A DNA stretch of 56,648 bases from Pseudanabaena sp. M53BS1SP1A06MG. Its GTDB lineage: Bacteria; Cyanobacteriota; Cyanobacteriia; Pseudanabaenales; Pseudanabaenaceae. Every line of letters begins with the position of its first letter. Positions within the stretch are counted from its first letter, which is position 1. Shown here in pieces: positions 17,530 to 25,491 of this stretch. Position numbers and translations under genes: made by a program. Under the pieces are notes generated by a model. The model saw nothing but the letters and a program-made list of their open reading frames with translations, was not told the DNA's origin and did not search any database. Where the stretch lies: NCBI GenBank assembly GCA_020404105.1, contig JADBWH010000100.1, positions 1-56,648 on the forward strand, written 5' to 3'.

Positions 17530-18126
17530 ATGATCCCAACCGTAATCGAACAGTCTGGTCGTGGCGAAAGAGCCTTTGATATTTTTTCGCGCCTGCTGCG
17601 GGAGCGGATCGTATTTTTAGGGCAACAGGTTGACGACAGCATTGCCAACATCATTGTTGCTCAGTTGCTTTTCCTCGAAGCCGACGATCCCGAAAAAGAT
17701 ATTTTCTTGTATATCAACTCCCCTGGGGGATCTGTAACCGCGGGTATGGCAATTTACGATACGATGCAGCATATTCGCCCTGATGTTTCGACCATTTGTG
17801 TGGGGCTAGCGGCAAGTATGGGAGCTTTTCTGCTCACTGGTGGCGCAAAGGGCAAAAGATTATCTTTGCCCCATACCCGCATCATGATTCACCAACCCCT
17901 CGGTGGCGCACAGGGGCAAGCGACAGATATCGAAATTCAAGCTAAGGAAATTCTATATCACAAGAATCGTCTGAATGAGTTGATGGCTTTCCATACAGGT
18001 CAGCCGATTGAACGCATTGCTGAAGATACTGATCGCGATTTCTTCATGGCTCCTGATGAGGCAAAGGCTTACGGATTGATCGATGAAGTGGTTAACCAAC
18101 GCCCAAAGTTTGAAGTTGCAGCATAG
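17530..18126 (+). CDS. clpP: ClpP protease subunit (ClpP1/ClpP2 type)
   Basis: A 198-residue ClpP. I start at the Met of [20 protein letters not shown], the usual N-terminus; an upstream GTG in the same frame adds 17 unlikely residues. The nucleophile Ser96 is in GLAASMGA and His121 in MIHQPLGG; the [20 protein letters not shown] helix contains the acid. The sequence fits the active homomeric ClpP of cyanobacteria. Unlike clpP2 in several genomes it is not followed by clpX; glmM lies downstream instead, after a terminator. Confidence 0.95.
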   Translation: MIPTVIEQSGRGERAFDIFSRLLRERIVFLGQQVDDSIANIIVAQLLFLEADDPEKDIFLYINSPGGSVTAGMAIYDTMQHIRPDVSTICVGLAASMGAFLLTGGAKGKRLSLPHTRIMIHQPLGGAQGQATDIEIQAKEILYHKNRLNELMAFHTGQPIERIAEDTDRDFFMAPDEAKAYGLIDEVVNQRPKFEVAA

Positions 18127-18136
18127 TTTTTTTCAT

Positions 18137-18163
18137 AAGAAGGCTCATGATATGAGCCTTCTT
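18137..18163 (+). terminator. Terminator after clpP
   Basis: AAGAAGGCTCATGATATGAGCCTTCTTG: 12-bp arms with a T-containing tail. Confidence 0.85.
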
Positions 18164-18221
18164 GTTTATAGCTATTGACTTTCATGGCAACTTGATTAGA
18201 AATATATAGGTCATTAATTTC

Positions 18222-18254
18222 TAGCAGGTTGGCTACTATAGAGCCAACCTGCTA
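18222..18254. repeat. Hairpin upstream of glmM
   Basis: TAGCAGGTTGGCT / AGCCAACCTGCTA, perfect 13-bp arms with a 7-base loop, 40 bp before the glmM start and without a T-run. It may be a leader structure. Confidence 0.75.
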
Positions 18255-18293
18255 AGTTCATCAAAATACGGTCTGGTGTGTGGAGTTTAGGTC

Positions 18294-19679
18294 ATGAAAT
18301 TGTTTGGTACAGATGGCATTCGTGGTCATGTCGGTAGTTTTTTGACTGCCCCCTTAGCTCTAGAAGTAGGAATTAGTGCGGGTAAGGTTTTAAAAGAGCG
18401 GGTGGAATTGGAGCGCGATCGCTTGCATAAACAGGACGCAAAGGTAATCGTGATCGGGCAAGATTCTCGGACATCGGGCGATATGCTATCGGCAGCAATT
18501 TCCGCAGGTTTGACATCCGCAGGTTGGGATGTTTGGCATATTGGGCTATGTCCTACGCCTGCGGTTGCCTATCTCACGGCTAATTCTCCTGAAATCTATG
18601 GCGGTGTAATGATTTCCGCTAGCCATAACCCCCCCGAAGATAATGGCATTAAGTTCTTTGGCAACAATGGCACAAAACTTTGTAGCGAAACTCAACAGGC
18701 GATCGAAGCTTTGCTCGAATCACGGACTCATATCGCTCTTACCAACCCTGCCACAGGTTGGGGCAAGTATCAAGAAAAGGCTCACCTAATTGCAGACTAT
18801 CAAAATTCCCTTCAAAACTCGATCAATACGGATTTAAGAGGATTAAAGGTAGTTCTTGATCTGGCACATGGTTCCGCCACTCGCGTTTCCCTAGAAGTAT
18901 TTCGCAATTTGGGCGCAGAGGTGATTTGCCTCCACCAAGAACCCGATGGCGATCGCATTAATGTAAATTGTGGTTCCACCCATCTCGAGCCTCTCTGCGT
19001 TGCCGTCAACGAACATGGCGCAGATATGGGCTTTGCTTTTGATGGTGATGCTGATCGTGTTTTAGCCGTTGATAGCAATGGGCGCGTCGTTGATGGTGAC
19101 TACATTCTTTACCTCTGGGGTCAAGAGTTACTAGAAAATAATCAACTTCCCAACAGCGCGATCGTCACAACGGTAATGGCAAACCTCGGCTTTGAAAGGG
19201 CATGGCAAAAGCTGGGCGGTAACTTAGTGCGGACTGCCGTGGGCGATCAATATGTCCATGCAGAAATGGTGCGATCAGGTGCAATGCTTGGCGGTGAGCA
19301 GTCTGGTCATGTGCTATGCCGTCACTATGCTGTCAGTGGCGATGGTTTACTAGCTGCTTTGCATCTGGCGGCTCTCGCCAAGCAAAAAGCCCCCCTCGCC
19401 GAACTAATGGATCAGAGCTTCCATCCCTATCCACAACTTCTCAAAAATGTGCGTGTCGAAGATCGGGAATTGCGCCGCAATTGGCAGACCTGTGATGCAC
19501 TCGTGCAGGCAATCACTTTAGCAGAACAGGATTTAGGCGATCGTGGTCGAGTATTAGTTCGTGCTTCGGGTACAGAACCATTGATGCGGGTCATGGTGGA
19601 AGCCGAAACTCTTGACCTTGCCCAACATTGGACAAGTAGCCTCACGAGAATGATTCAGAAACAACTAGTTAAAGCCTAA
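18294..19679 (+). CDS. glmM: Phosphoglucosamine mutase
   Basis: A 461-residue enzyme interconverting glucosamine-6-P and glucosamine-1-P on the path to UDP-GlcNAc. It begins [14 protein letters not shown], the GlmM start. The phosphoserine is Ser110 in [12 protein letters not shown], the metal loop is FDGDADR near 250, the sugar-binding loop GGEQSGH near 340, and the phosphate-binding RASGTEP near 430. All four catalytic elements are present. GlmU, which uses the product, is also in this window (38.6 kb) but not linked. There are MITE copies downstream. Confidence 0.97.
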   Translation: MKLFGTDGIRGHVGSFLTAPLALEVGISAGKVLKERVELERDRLHKQDAKVIVIGQDSRTSGDMLSAAISAGLTSAGWDVWHIGLCPTPAVAYLTANSPEIYGGVMISASHNPPEDNGIKFFGNNGTKLCSETQQAIEALLESRTHIALTNPATGWGKYQEKAHLIADYQNSLQNSINTDLRGLKVVLDLAHGSATRVSLEVFRNLGAEVICLHQEPDGDRINVNCGSTHLEPLCVAVNEHGADMGFAFDGDADRVLAVDSNGRVVDGDYILYLWGQELLENNQLPNSAIVTTVMANLGFERAWQKLGGNLVRTAVGDQYVHAEMVRSGAMLGGEQSGHVLCRHYAVSGDGLLAALHLAALAKQKAPLAELMDQSFHPYPQLLKNVRVEDRELRRNWQTCDALVQAITLAEQDLGDRGRVLVRASGTEPLMRVMVEAETLDLAQHWTSSLTRMIQKQLVKA

Positions 19680-19683
19680 ACAA

Positions 19684-19828
19684 TGTGAGTTCGGGATAAT
19701 TTGAAACAGTCTTTGAGAGAGGGTTTGCTACGCAAACCCTCTCTCAAAGCCCAAAAGTAAAAGCCTTGCTTAGCAAGGCTTTTACTTTTGGGCTTTTAAA
19801 ACTTGCCAACTTAACCCGAACTCACGTT
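19684..19828. mobile_element. Double-hairpin TIR element, copy B
   Basis: The inverted-orientation copy of the element at 16726-16857. The ends are near-identical inverted repeats (GTGAGTTCGGGATAA left; CGTGAGTTCGGGTTAAG when read inward from the right). Two hairpins lie inside, at 19712-19748 and 19752-19794. A loose fragment with the same end sequence (CCGAACTCACGTT, CGAACTCACGTT) follows at about 19918-19955, so insertions have accumulated here. Confidence 0.85.
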
Positions 19829-19957
19829 AAACTATTAGTCATGGGAGTTACTTCGCTGAACTTGTTTTTCTTATTTTCAGCTTATCGGTTTCTCCCTTTT
19901 TTTGTCCTTTTCCTTATCCCGAACTCACGTTCTTTTAGTTCATCGAACTCACGTTAT

Positions 19958-20050
19958 TAGGACTTACGCACTGGGTAGATGTGGTGCGGGCAAAGCCCGC
20001 ACCACATCTACCTCAATCCTAAGAAATTCGTTCGGTTTGCGTAAGTCCTA
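19958..20050. mobile_element. 93-bp MITE with TAGGACTTACGCA ends
   Basis: Perfect 13-bp terminal inverted repeats TAGGACTTACGCA / TGCGTAAGTCCTA enclose a GC-rich hairpin (GATGTGGTGCGGGC and complement). The ends can be read as GGACTTACGCA flanked by a TA duplication, as expected for IS630/Tc1-type MITEs. No coding capacity. Together with copy B of the double-hairpin element it fills the glmM-fabD gap. Confidence 0.85.
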
Positions 20051-20157
20051 GTTATTTGTTGACTAGATTGCCAAATTACTAGAGGGAATAGAGGGAAGCT
20101 AAGCATTCCCCCATGAAAAGTAACAAAATATAATTAGGCGATGCTCTTAGTGTTTAG

Positions 20158-21045
20158 CTAATCATTAATGGCGATCGCCTGTTCTAGGGTATTAACATTG
20201 ACAAGCCCCAAGCTAGGGGCATTCCGTTTGACTAGTCCCGTTAAGACCTTGCCAGAGCCTACTTCAATCACCTGATCATAACCTTGCTCAGCGAGATACA
20301 AACAAATTTCACGCCAACGTACGGGCGAGGTCATTTGTTGGGTTAGGCGATCGCGCAATACCTGTCCAGCAGTCGTAGCATCATTTGGCTCAACATTAGA
20401 AATAACTGGGATCTTCGCATCATTAAAGATTGTCTGTTCAAGAACTTGAGCAAACCTTGCGGCGGCTTCTGCCATGAGAGGGGAATGGAATGCCCCACTG
20501 ACAGCGAGGGGAATTGCACGTTTCGTTTTTACCTGTTCCACAATCAATTTGACCGCCGATTCTGTTCCTGAGATGACAACTTGATCGGCGCTATTATCAT
20601 TGGCAAGAATTACATTTTCGGTCTTGGCGATCGCTGCTTCGAGTTGGTTGCGATCAAACCCAATCAAAGCTGTCATTGCACCACCGCTTGCCTCAGACAT
20701 CAATAGCGATCGCTGCTTTACCAATTCTAAACCTGTCGCAAAATCAAACACACCTGCAGCATAGAGCGCACTATACTCACCCAAGCTATGTCCAGTCACA
20801 GCATCGGGCTTTGCCCCCTTTGATTGCAAGACATCCGCAAGAATTGTGGAGATAACATACAAACTTGGCTGCGTAAACTGCGTTTTAGAAAGTTCTACCG
20901 CGTCAGTTTGCACTTTTTCTAAAATTGACCAACCCAAAATTTGCTCAGCCTTGGTAAACTTGTCTTTACCCACATCCGCAAGATCTAAACCCATCCCGAC
21001 AGCCTGAGAACCTTGCCCGGGGAATATCCATACTTTTTTTGTCAT
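20158..21045 (-). CDS. fabD: Malonyl-CoA:ACP transacylase
   Basis: A 295-residue enzyme counted from the Met of MTKKVWIFPGQGSQAVGMG. The longer frame adds an unlikely Lys/Leu-rich stretch. The GQGSQ loop (residues 10-14), the nucleophile Ser87 in GHSLGEYSAL and the catalytic His in SGAFHSPLM near 200 are all there. It transfers malonyl groups to acyl carrier protein for fatty acid synthesis. FabH, often upstream in cyanobacteria, is not adjacent; the gene stands alone between repeat-filled gaps. Confidence 0.96.
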   Translation of the reverse strand: MTKKVWIFPGQGSQAVGMGLDLADVGKDKFTKAEQILGWSILEKVQTDAVELSKTQFTQPSLYVISTILADVLQSKGAKPDAVTGHSLGEYSALYAAGVFDFATGLELVKQRSLLMSEASGGAMTALIGFDRNQLEAAIAKTENVILANDNSADQVVISGTESAVKLIVEQVKTKRAIPLAVSGAFHSPLMAEAAARFAQVLEQTIFNDAKIPVISNVEPNDATTAGQVLRDRLTQQMTSPVRWREICLYLAEQGYDQVIEVGSGKVLTGLVKRNAPSLGLVNVNTLEQAIAIND

Positions 21046-21431
21046 TTTTAGCAATTTTTTTAGTAATTTTTTGTGACCTGAGAACAAAAATTAGTACCAT
21101 CTTGTGACACTAATATTCCTTAAAAAATAGGTTAACTAATGATCTTCGCATATACAGCGCTTTGCGCTTACTTAAAACCCAGAAATATTTTGGAAAGCGG
21201 CGCGAAGCGCCGCTTTCCAAAATATTTCTGTACTACTCAAAGCCTCAACAGGCTGTAGCAATCCTAAATGGTTTGTGGAAAGCGTATTCGAGATGGGGCG
21301 CACTTTCCACAAATCTAAAAATCTACAAATGATTTGACATCAGTTCAACGAAGGTGAAAAATGGTAGACCTGAGAAGCAATTGTTACCATTTTTCAACAT
21401 TTGCACGGAACATCGCGCCAAATGTATTAAC
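21046..21431. mobile_element. Intergenic with hairpin MITE copy 2
   Basis: 21153-21257 is the reverse-orientation copy of the TTACAGC hairpin family (central arms GAAATATTTTGGAAAGCGGCG). A further hairpin at 21272-21313 (TTTGTGGAAAG/CTTTCCACAAA) follows. No gene. Confidence 0.8.
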
Positions 21432-22439
21432 TTAACCAATCTGATAAGTTTGATTGCGCCCTAACTCCTTGGCTCGATAGAGCGCATAATCAGCCGAAGT
21501 AACCAATGTCGATGCTGGGGAGTCAATTTTAGGAATTAAAGATGTTACTCCCATGCTCAAGGTCACAAACTTACTAATATCCGACTTCTCGTGAGGCAGT
21601 TGTAAGTCTAAGAGCTTTTGCCGAATTACTTCGGCAACCTGAATAGAACCTTCGATATCCGTATTGGGTAATACTAAAATAAACTCTTCACCACCATACC
21701 TTACGGCAAGATCTGCAGGACGGCGCAACGATTGTTTGAGCAACAGTGAAACTTTGCGTAAGCAATCATCTCCTGCAATATGCCCGTAGGTATCGTTATA
21801 GTTTTTAAAAAAGTCAATATCACACATGATTAGAGACAGAGGCTGCCCCTCCCTTGCCAACCTTTGCCATTCTTGTTCAAGGTATTCATCAAAACAGCGC
21901 CGATTCGCTAACTGGGTTAAGCTATCTATGTTAACTAATCTCTCTAATTTAGCATTAGCCTCTTGGAGCAAGGTCTCAGCTAAAATTCGACTACGAATTT
22001 CTTGTTTTAATAGTTCATTCTGCTCCTGTAACTGTCTTTGTAATCTTCTTAATGTAAGTTGATTCTCGACTCTTAAGAGTACTTCTGCAATTTGAAATGG
22101 CTTGGTGATGTAGTCTACGCCCCCAACAGCAAATGCTTCTACTTTGTCTAAAACATCATCCCTTGCACTAATAAAAATAACGGGAATTTCACGGGTGAGG
22201 TCGCTGGATTTTAAATTTTTGCAGACTTGAAATCCATTCATATTCGGTATATTGATATCCAGCATTACCAAATCAGGTAACTTTTCATTCGCATTAGCCA
22301 ATGCTGTTGCCCCATCAGTAACACCATAAGCCTCATAACCTTTACGAGACAGTATTGTTAACAATAGTTGCAGATTATGAGGTGTATCATCTACAACTAA
22401 GATATATTCCTTGTTTGTGATGGCGTTAAACGGTTGCAT
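21432..22439 (-). CDS. Response regulator with GGDEF domain
   Basis: A 335-residue two-domain signalling protein. The receiver domain occupies residues 12-130: acidic pair Asp17-Asp18 (VVDD), phospho-acceptor Asp61 in VMLDINIPNMNG and Lys113 in ITKPF. A coiled linker (about 130-168) joins it to a GGDEF domain at about 170-335 with GGEEF at 249-253 and the inhibitory RxxD site RPAD at 240-243. It should therefore be an active, product-inhibited diguanylate cyclase making cyclic di-GMP. No cognate kinase gene is adjacent. Confidence 0.96.
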   Translation of the reverse strand: MQPFNAITNKEYILVVDDTPHNLQLLLTILSRKGYEAYGVTDGATALANANEKLPDLVMLDINIPNMNGFQVCKNLKSSDLTREIPVIFISARDDVLDKVEAFAVGGVDYITKPFQIAEVLLRVENQLTLRRLQRQLQEQNELLKQEIRSRILAETLLQEANAKLERLVNIDSLTQLANRRCFDEYLEQEWQRLAREGQPLSLIMCDIDFFKNYNDTYGHIAGDDCLRKVSLLLKQSLRRPADLAVRYGGEEFILVLPNTDIEGSIQVAEVIRQKLLDLQLPHEKSDISKFVTLSMGVTSLIPKIDSPASTLVTSADYALYRAKELGRNQTYQIG

Positions 22440-22895
22440 TTTTTATCATTAAGATATCTTGGGCATTGAGAGCGCAATACTAAAAACTCTATCAACCTAT
22501 ATTTTTGTATAAGGATTTTGAGAAGCTCCTCAATCAATATCCTATATGTTGTTGAAATATGCAGGTAATTCTACTCAACTACAGCCTCTTGAAGCTTTGA
22601 GAAGTACAGAAATATACTTGAACTCGTCACGAAGCGCTACTCTCTACAATATTTCTGGGTTTTAAGTAAGCACAAAGAAATGTAATTGCTTACTAGGTTG
22701 TTTATCTACTCTTAGACCGTTCCAATGGCTAAACTTTAAATATTTGTACATGAAAATCTGTACAAATGAGAGAGACATTACAATCTTACTTCACTATCTA
22801 TTGCCATATCAGTTAAGATACAGATTATAGAATGATTTTCATTTTGCCTACCACAAAATGAAATCTTAAATTTGTTTATTCCCCCCTATTTTCTA
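22440..22895. mobile_element. Intergenic with degenerate hairpin MITE copy 3
   Basis: 22580-22685 resembles the TTACAGC family (TACAGCCTCTTGAAGCTTTGAG ... ATATTTCTGGGTTTTAAGTA), but the inner hairpin has decayed. The rest, 22690-22895, should contain the ccmO promoter; no box was convincing. Confidence 0.7.
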
Positions 22896-23642
22896 ATGTC
22901 TAGTAGTGCATCTCAAAGAATCGATCTCTCAGGAAGCGCTTTGGGAATGGTTTCAACTATTAGTTTTCCTGCAATTGTGGGCACTGCCGACATGATGCTC
23001 AAATCCGCAACGGTGCGATTAGTTGGCTACGAAAAAGTTGGCAATGGTTTTTGTACGGCGATTGTGCGGGGGCAGATTACAGATGTACGTATGGCTGTAG
23101 AAGCAGGAGCCGAAACTGCACGAGAATTTGGACAACTAGTTTCGACAATTGTTATCCCACGTCCATACCCTAATTTGGAGGCAATTTTACCAATTAGTAA
23201 CCGACTGTGCCAATTGACCGATGGGCGTTATAGTCGACTTAGTAATCAGGCGATCGGACTATTAGAAACACGCGGCTTTCCTGCAATGGTAGGAGCCGCC
23301 GATTTGATGCTGAAATCAGCCGATGTGCATTTAGCAGGCTATGAAACTATTGGTGCAGGGCTGTGTACAGCGATTATTCGTGGCAATGTTGCGGATGTAG
23401 CGATCGCGATCGAAGCAGGAATGAATGAAGCTGAGCGTATTGGCGAATTTCATACCCTGATGATTATTCCTCGTCCCCTTGATGATCTTGAAGAAACATT
23501 GCCAACTTCCGAATATTGGATTGAGACCTCAGTCCCTGTAAGCATTCCAATGATTGCCCTTCAAGAACAAGAAAGAGAATTAGTACAATTACCTAATTTA
23601 GAGATTGCTGAAGTTGAATCCATTACCATAGGTGATCGCTAA
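22896..23642 (+). CDS. ccmO: Carboxysome shell protein CcmO
   Basis: A 248-residue protein from the Met of MSSSASQRIDLSG. It has two tandem BMC domains: roughly residues 14-98 (GMVSTISFPAIVGTADMMLKSATVRLVGYEKVG) and 118-200 (GLLETRGFPAMVGAADLMLKSADVHLAGYETIG). Such double-BMC proteins form trimers that mimic shell hexamers. A polar tail (about 200-248) follows. CcmO is required for beta-carboxysome shell formation. In this locus it precedes ccmK2 rather than following ccmN, 511 bp upstream and in the same direction. Confidence 0.93.
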   Translation: MSSSASQRIDLSGSALGMVSTISFPAIVGTADMMLKSATVRLVGYEKVGNGFCTAIVRGQITDVRMAVEAGAETAREFGQLVSTIVIPRPYPNLEAILPISNRLCQLTDGRYSRLSNQAIGLLETRGFPAMVGAADLMLKSADVHLAGYETIGAGLCTAIIRGNVADVAIAIEAGMNEAERIGEFHTLMIIPRPLDDLEETLPTSEYWIETSVPVSIPMIALQEQERELVQLPNLEIAEVESITIGDR

Positions 23643-24153
23643 GGGGTATCCGAGCAAACATCTTGAACAATATAAACATCTCGCATAATTATGCAAATAA
23701 GCCAGCTTTATATGCACTATTTAGATTTATCATGACGGCTTATATTGTCAAATGTACCACCAGTAGTTATCGTATATATAAAGATAGAGTTGAATATATT
23801 TATCATATTCATTTTCTTTGATTATTCAGATTTACGATGGCTACGTCTGTAGTAATAAATACCTATTAGTATATTCTTATAAACCTTATAAATTTATCGA
23901 TAGGCAATTGCTTGGGTGAGCCCAAAAATATCTGTTAATTAGCTGCGAAAAGCTAGCTGCTTCAATTCAGCTACAAAAGTGCGCCGAATGTCATCTCATT
24001 TTTATTTTGTTTTAAAAATTTGAAATTTGATGTTTTAAGCGAACCGATCGTAGCTAAGATCAATAGTTGCGCTCGTGCATCTACATCTGATTGATAGATA
24101 CAACCGCGAGAACTTCAGTTTTTTAGAGAGTCGTAAGGACACTGGCTTAAATT
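23643..24153. other. Intergenic ccmO-ccmK2, probable ccmK2 leader
   Basis: 511 AT-rich bases without a gene. It separates ccmO from the ccmK2KLMN genes and likely holds their own promoter and leader. No hairpin terminator or known riboswitch was recognised. Confidence 0.5.
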
Positions 24154-24462
24154 ATGCCGATCGCTATTGGAATGATCGAGACTAGAGGCTTCCCCGCAGT
24201 TGTAGAAGCGGCGGATGCCATGGTCAAAGCTGCCCGCGTTACCCTTGTGGGTTACGAAAAAATCGGTAGTGGGCGGGTTACAGTCATTATCAGAGGTGAT
24301 ATCTCTGAGGTGAAAGCATCCATCGCTGCTGGAGTTGACGGTGCAAACCGAGTCAATGGGGGCGAAGTCGTTTCGACTCATACCATTGCTCGACCACATG
24401 AAAATCTAGAGTATGTACTACCAATTCGCTATACGCGAGAAGTGGAACAGTTTGCTTTTTAG
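24154..24462 (+). CDS. ccmK2: Carboxysome shell hexamer CcmK2
   Basis: A 102-residue single BMC-domain protein: [20 protein letters not shown] and [21 protein letters not shown] are diagnostic. It forms the hexagonal tiles of the shell; the central pore is lined by the KIGSG loop (residues 36-40). The N-terminal PIAxGMIETRG and short tail match CcmK2 rather than CcmK1. It shares very high identity with the next gene. Confidence 0.95.
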   Translation: MPIAIGMIETRGFPAVVEAADAMVKAARVTLVGYEKIGSGRVTVIIRGDISEVKASIAAGVDGANRVNGGEVVSTHTIARPHENLEYVLPIRYTREVEQFAF

Positions 24463-24576
24463 GCTTGTTTTATTTTGTTACTTTTTTTGATTGTCTCAAA
24501 AAGACCCTCAAAAAACAGTATCTAAAGACTAAATTTTCATTAATTTCATTATTTATTTCTTAGGAGAACACGAATT

Positions 24577-24918
24577 ATGGCGATCGCAGTTGGAATGATT
24601 GAAACCCTTGGTTTCCCTGCCGTTGTAGAAGCAGCCGATGCTATGGTTAAAGCTGCTCGCGTTACCTTAGTTGGCTACGAAAAGATTGGTAGTGGTCGAG
24701 TGACCGTTATCGTTCGTGGCGATGTCTCCGAGGTACAAGCTTCAGTTGCAGCAGGCACTGATTCCGTAAAGCGCGTCAATGGTGGACAAGTTCTTTCCAC
24801 ACACATCATTGCTCGTCCTCACGAAAATCTCGAATACGTTCTACCAATTCGCTACACCGAAGAAGTCGAGCAATTCCGTGACAACGTAAACTCCATCCGT
24901 CCTATAAACCGCCCATAG
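24577..24918 (+). CDS. ccmK1: Carboxysome shell hexamer CcmK1
   Basis: A 113-residue BMC-domain paralogue of CcmK2, 114 bp downstream. [20 protein letters not shown] and the longer C-terminal tail ([19 protein letters not shown]) match CcmK1. [21 protein letters not shown] contains the pore loop. An AGGAG ribosome binding site (TTAGGAGAACACGAATT before the ATG) is visible. Like CcmK2 it would build shell facets. Confidence 0.95.
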   Translation: MAIAVGMIETLGFPAVVEAADAMVKAARVTLVGYEKIGSGRVTVIVRGDVSEVQASVAAGTDSVKRVNGGQVLSTHIIARPHENLEYVLPIRYTEEVEQFRDNVNSIRPINRP

Positions 24919-25032
24919 TATTGGGGCTTAACTAGCGCGATCGCTAGAAATGTGCAGGTTTGTCTACTCAAATTTTGGCATCTCGCATTCGCATCTTCAT
25001 TTCATTCATTCTGCAAACGTACTTATAACAAC

Positions 25033-25341
25033 ATGCAAATTGCTAAGGTTTACGGTACGGTCGTCAGTACCTACAAAGAGTCAAATCTATCTGGAAGCAA
25101 GTTTCTGCTATTGCAGCTTATCGATCTCCAAGGACAGTTACTTCAAGATTACGAAGTTGCTACTGATACTGTCGGTGCTGGCGTAGATGAATGGGTATTA
25201 TTTACACGCGGAAGTGGAGCGAGACAGGCTTTAGATAGCACAAACCGCCCGATTGACGCAGCAGTTGTCGCCATCATCGATACTGTAAGCCTGAGCGATC
25301 GCACTCTCTACAGCAAAAAATACAATGAAAGAATGCAATAG
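25033..25341 (+). CDS. ccmL: Carboxysome vertex protein CcmL
   Basis: A 102-residue member of the EutN/CcmL family: MQIAKVYGTVVSTYKES, FLLLQLIDLQG, VGAGVDEWVLFTRGSGAR and VVAIIDTVSL are the conserved strands. It forms pentamers that close the icosahedral vertices. I start at 25033 because upstream residues in the same frame look random and the Met gives the family N-terminus. It lies between ccmK1 and ccmM in the usual order. Confidence 0.96.
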   Translation: MQIAKVYGTVVSTYKESNLSGSKFLLLQLIDLQGQLLQDYEVATDTVGAGVDEWVLFTRGSGARQALDSTNRPIDAAVVAIIDTVSLSDRTLYSKKYNERMQ

Positions 25342-25491
25342 AGATACGCCAAGATTAGCGGCGCTAGATAAGTAAAAAGTTTTTCGACGTTGTAGCTTAA
25401 GTTGTTATTTGGAGGTGCGCTTTTGAGCCACTGATCATCCTGATTTTTGATAGTCAGGATATTCAGTAAGACTTAAAAGTGCAGGTTCACT

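Noticed and set aside
19766-19960. 64-codon frame between glmM and fabD
   Set aside because: It runs through MITE hairpins; Phe/Leu low complexity; no ribosome binding site.
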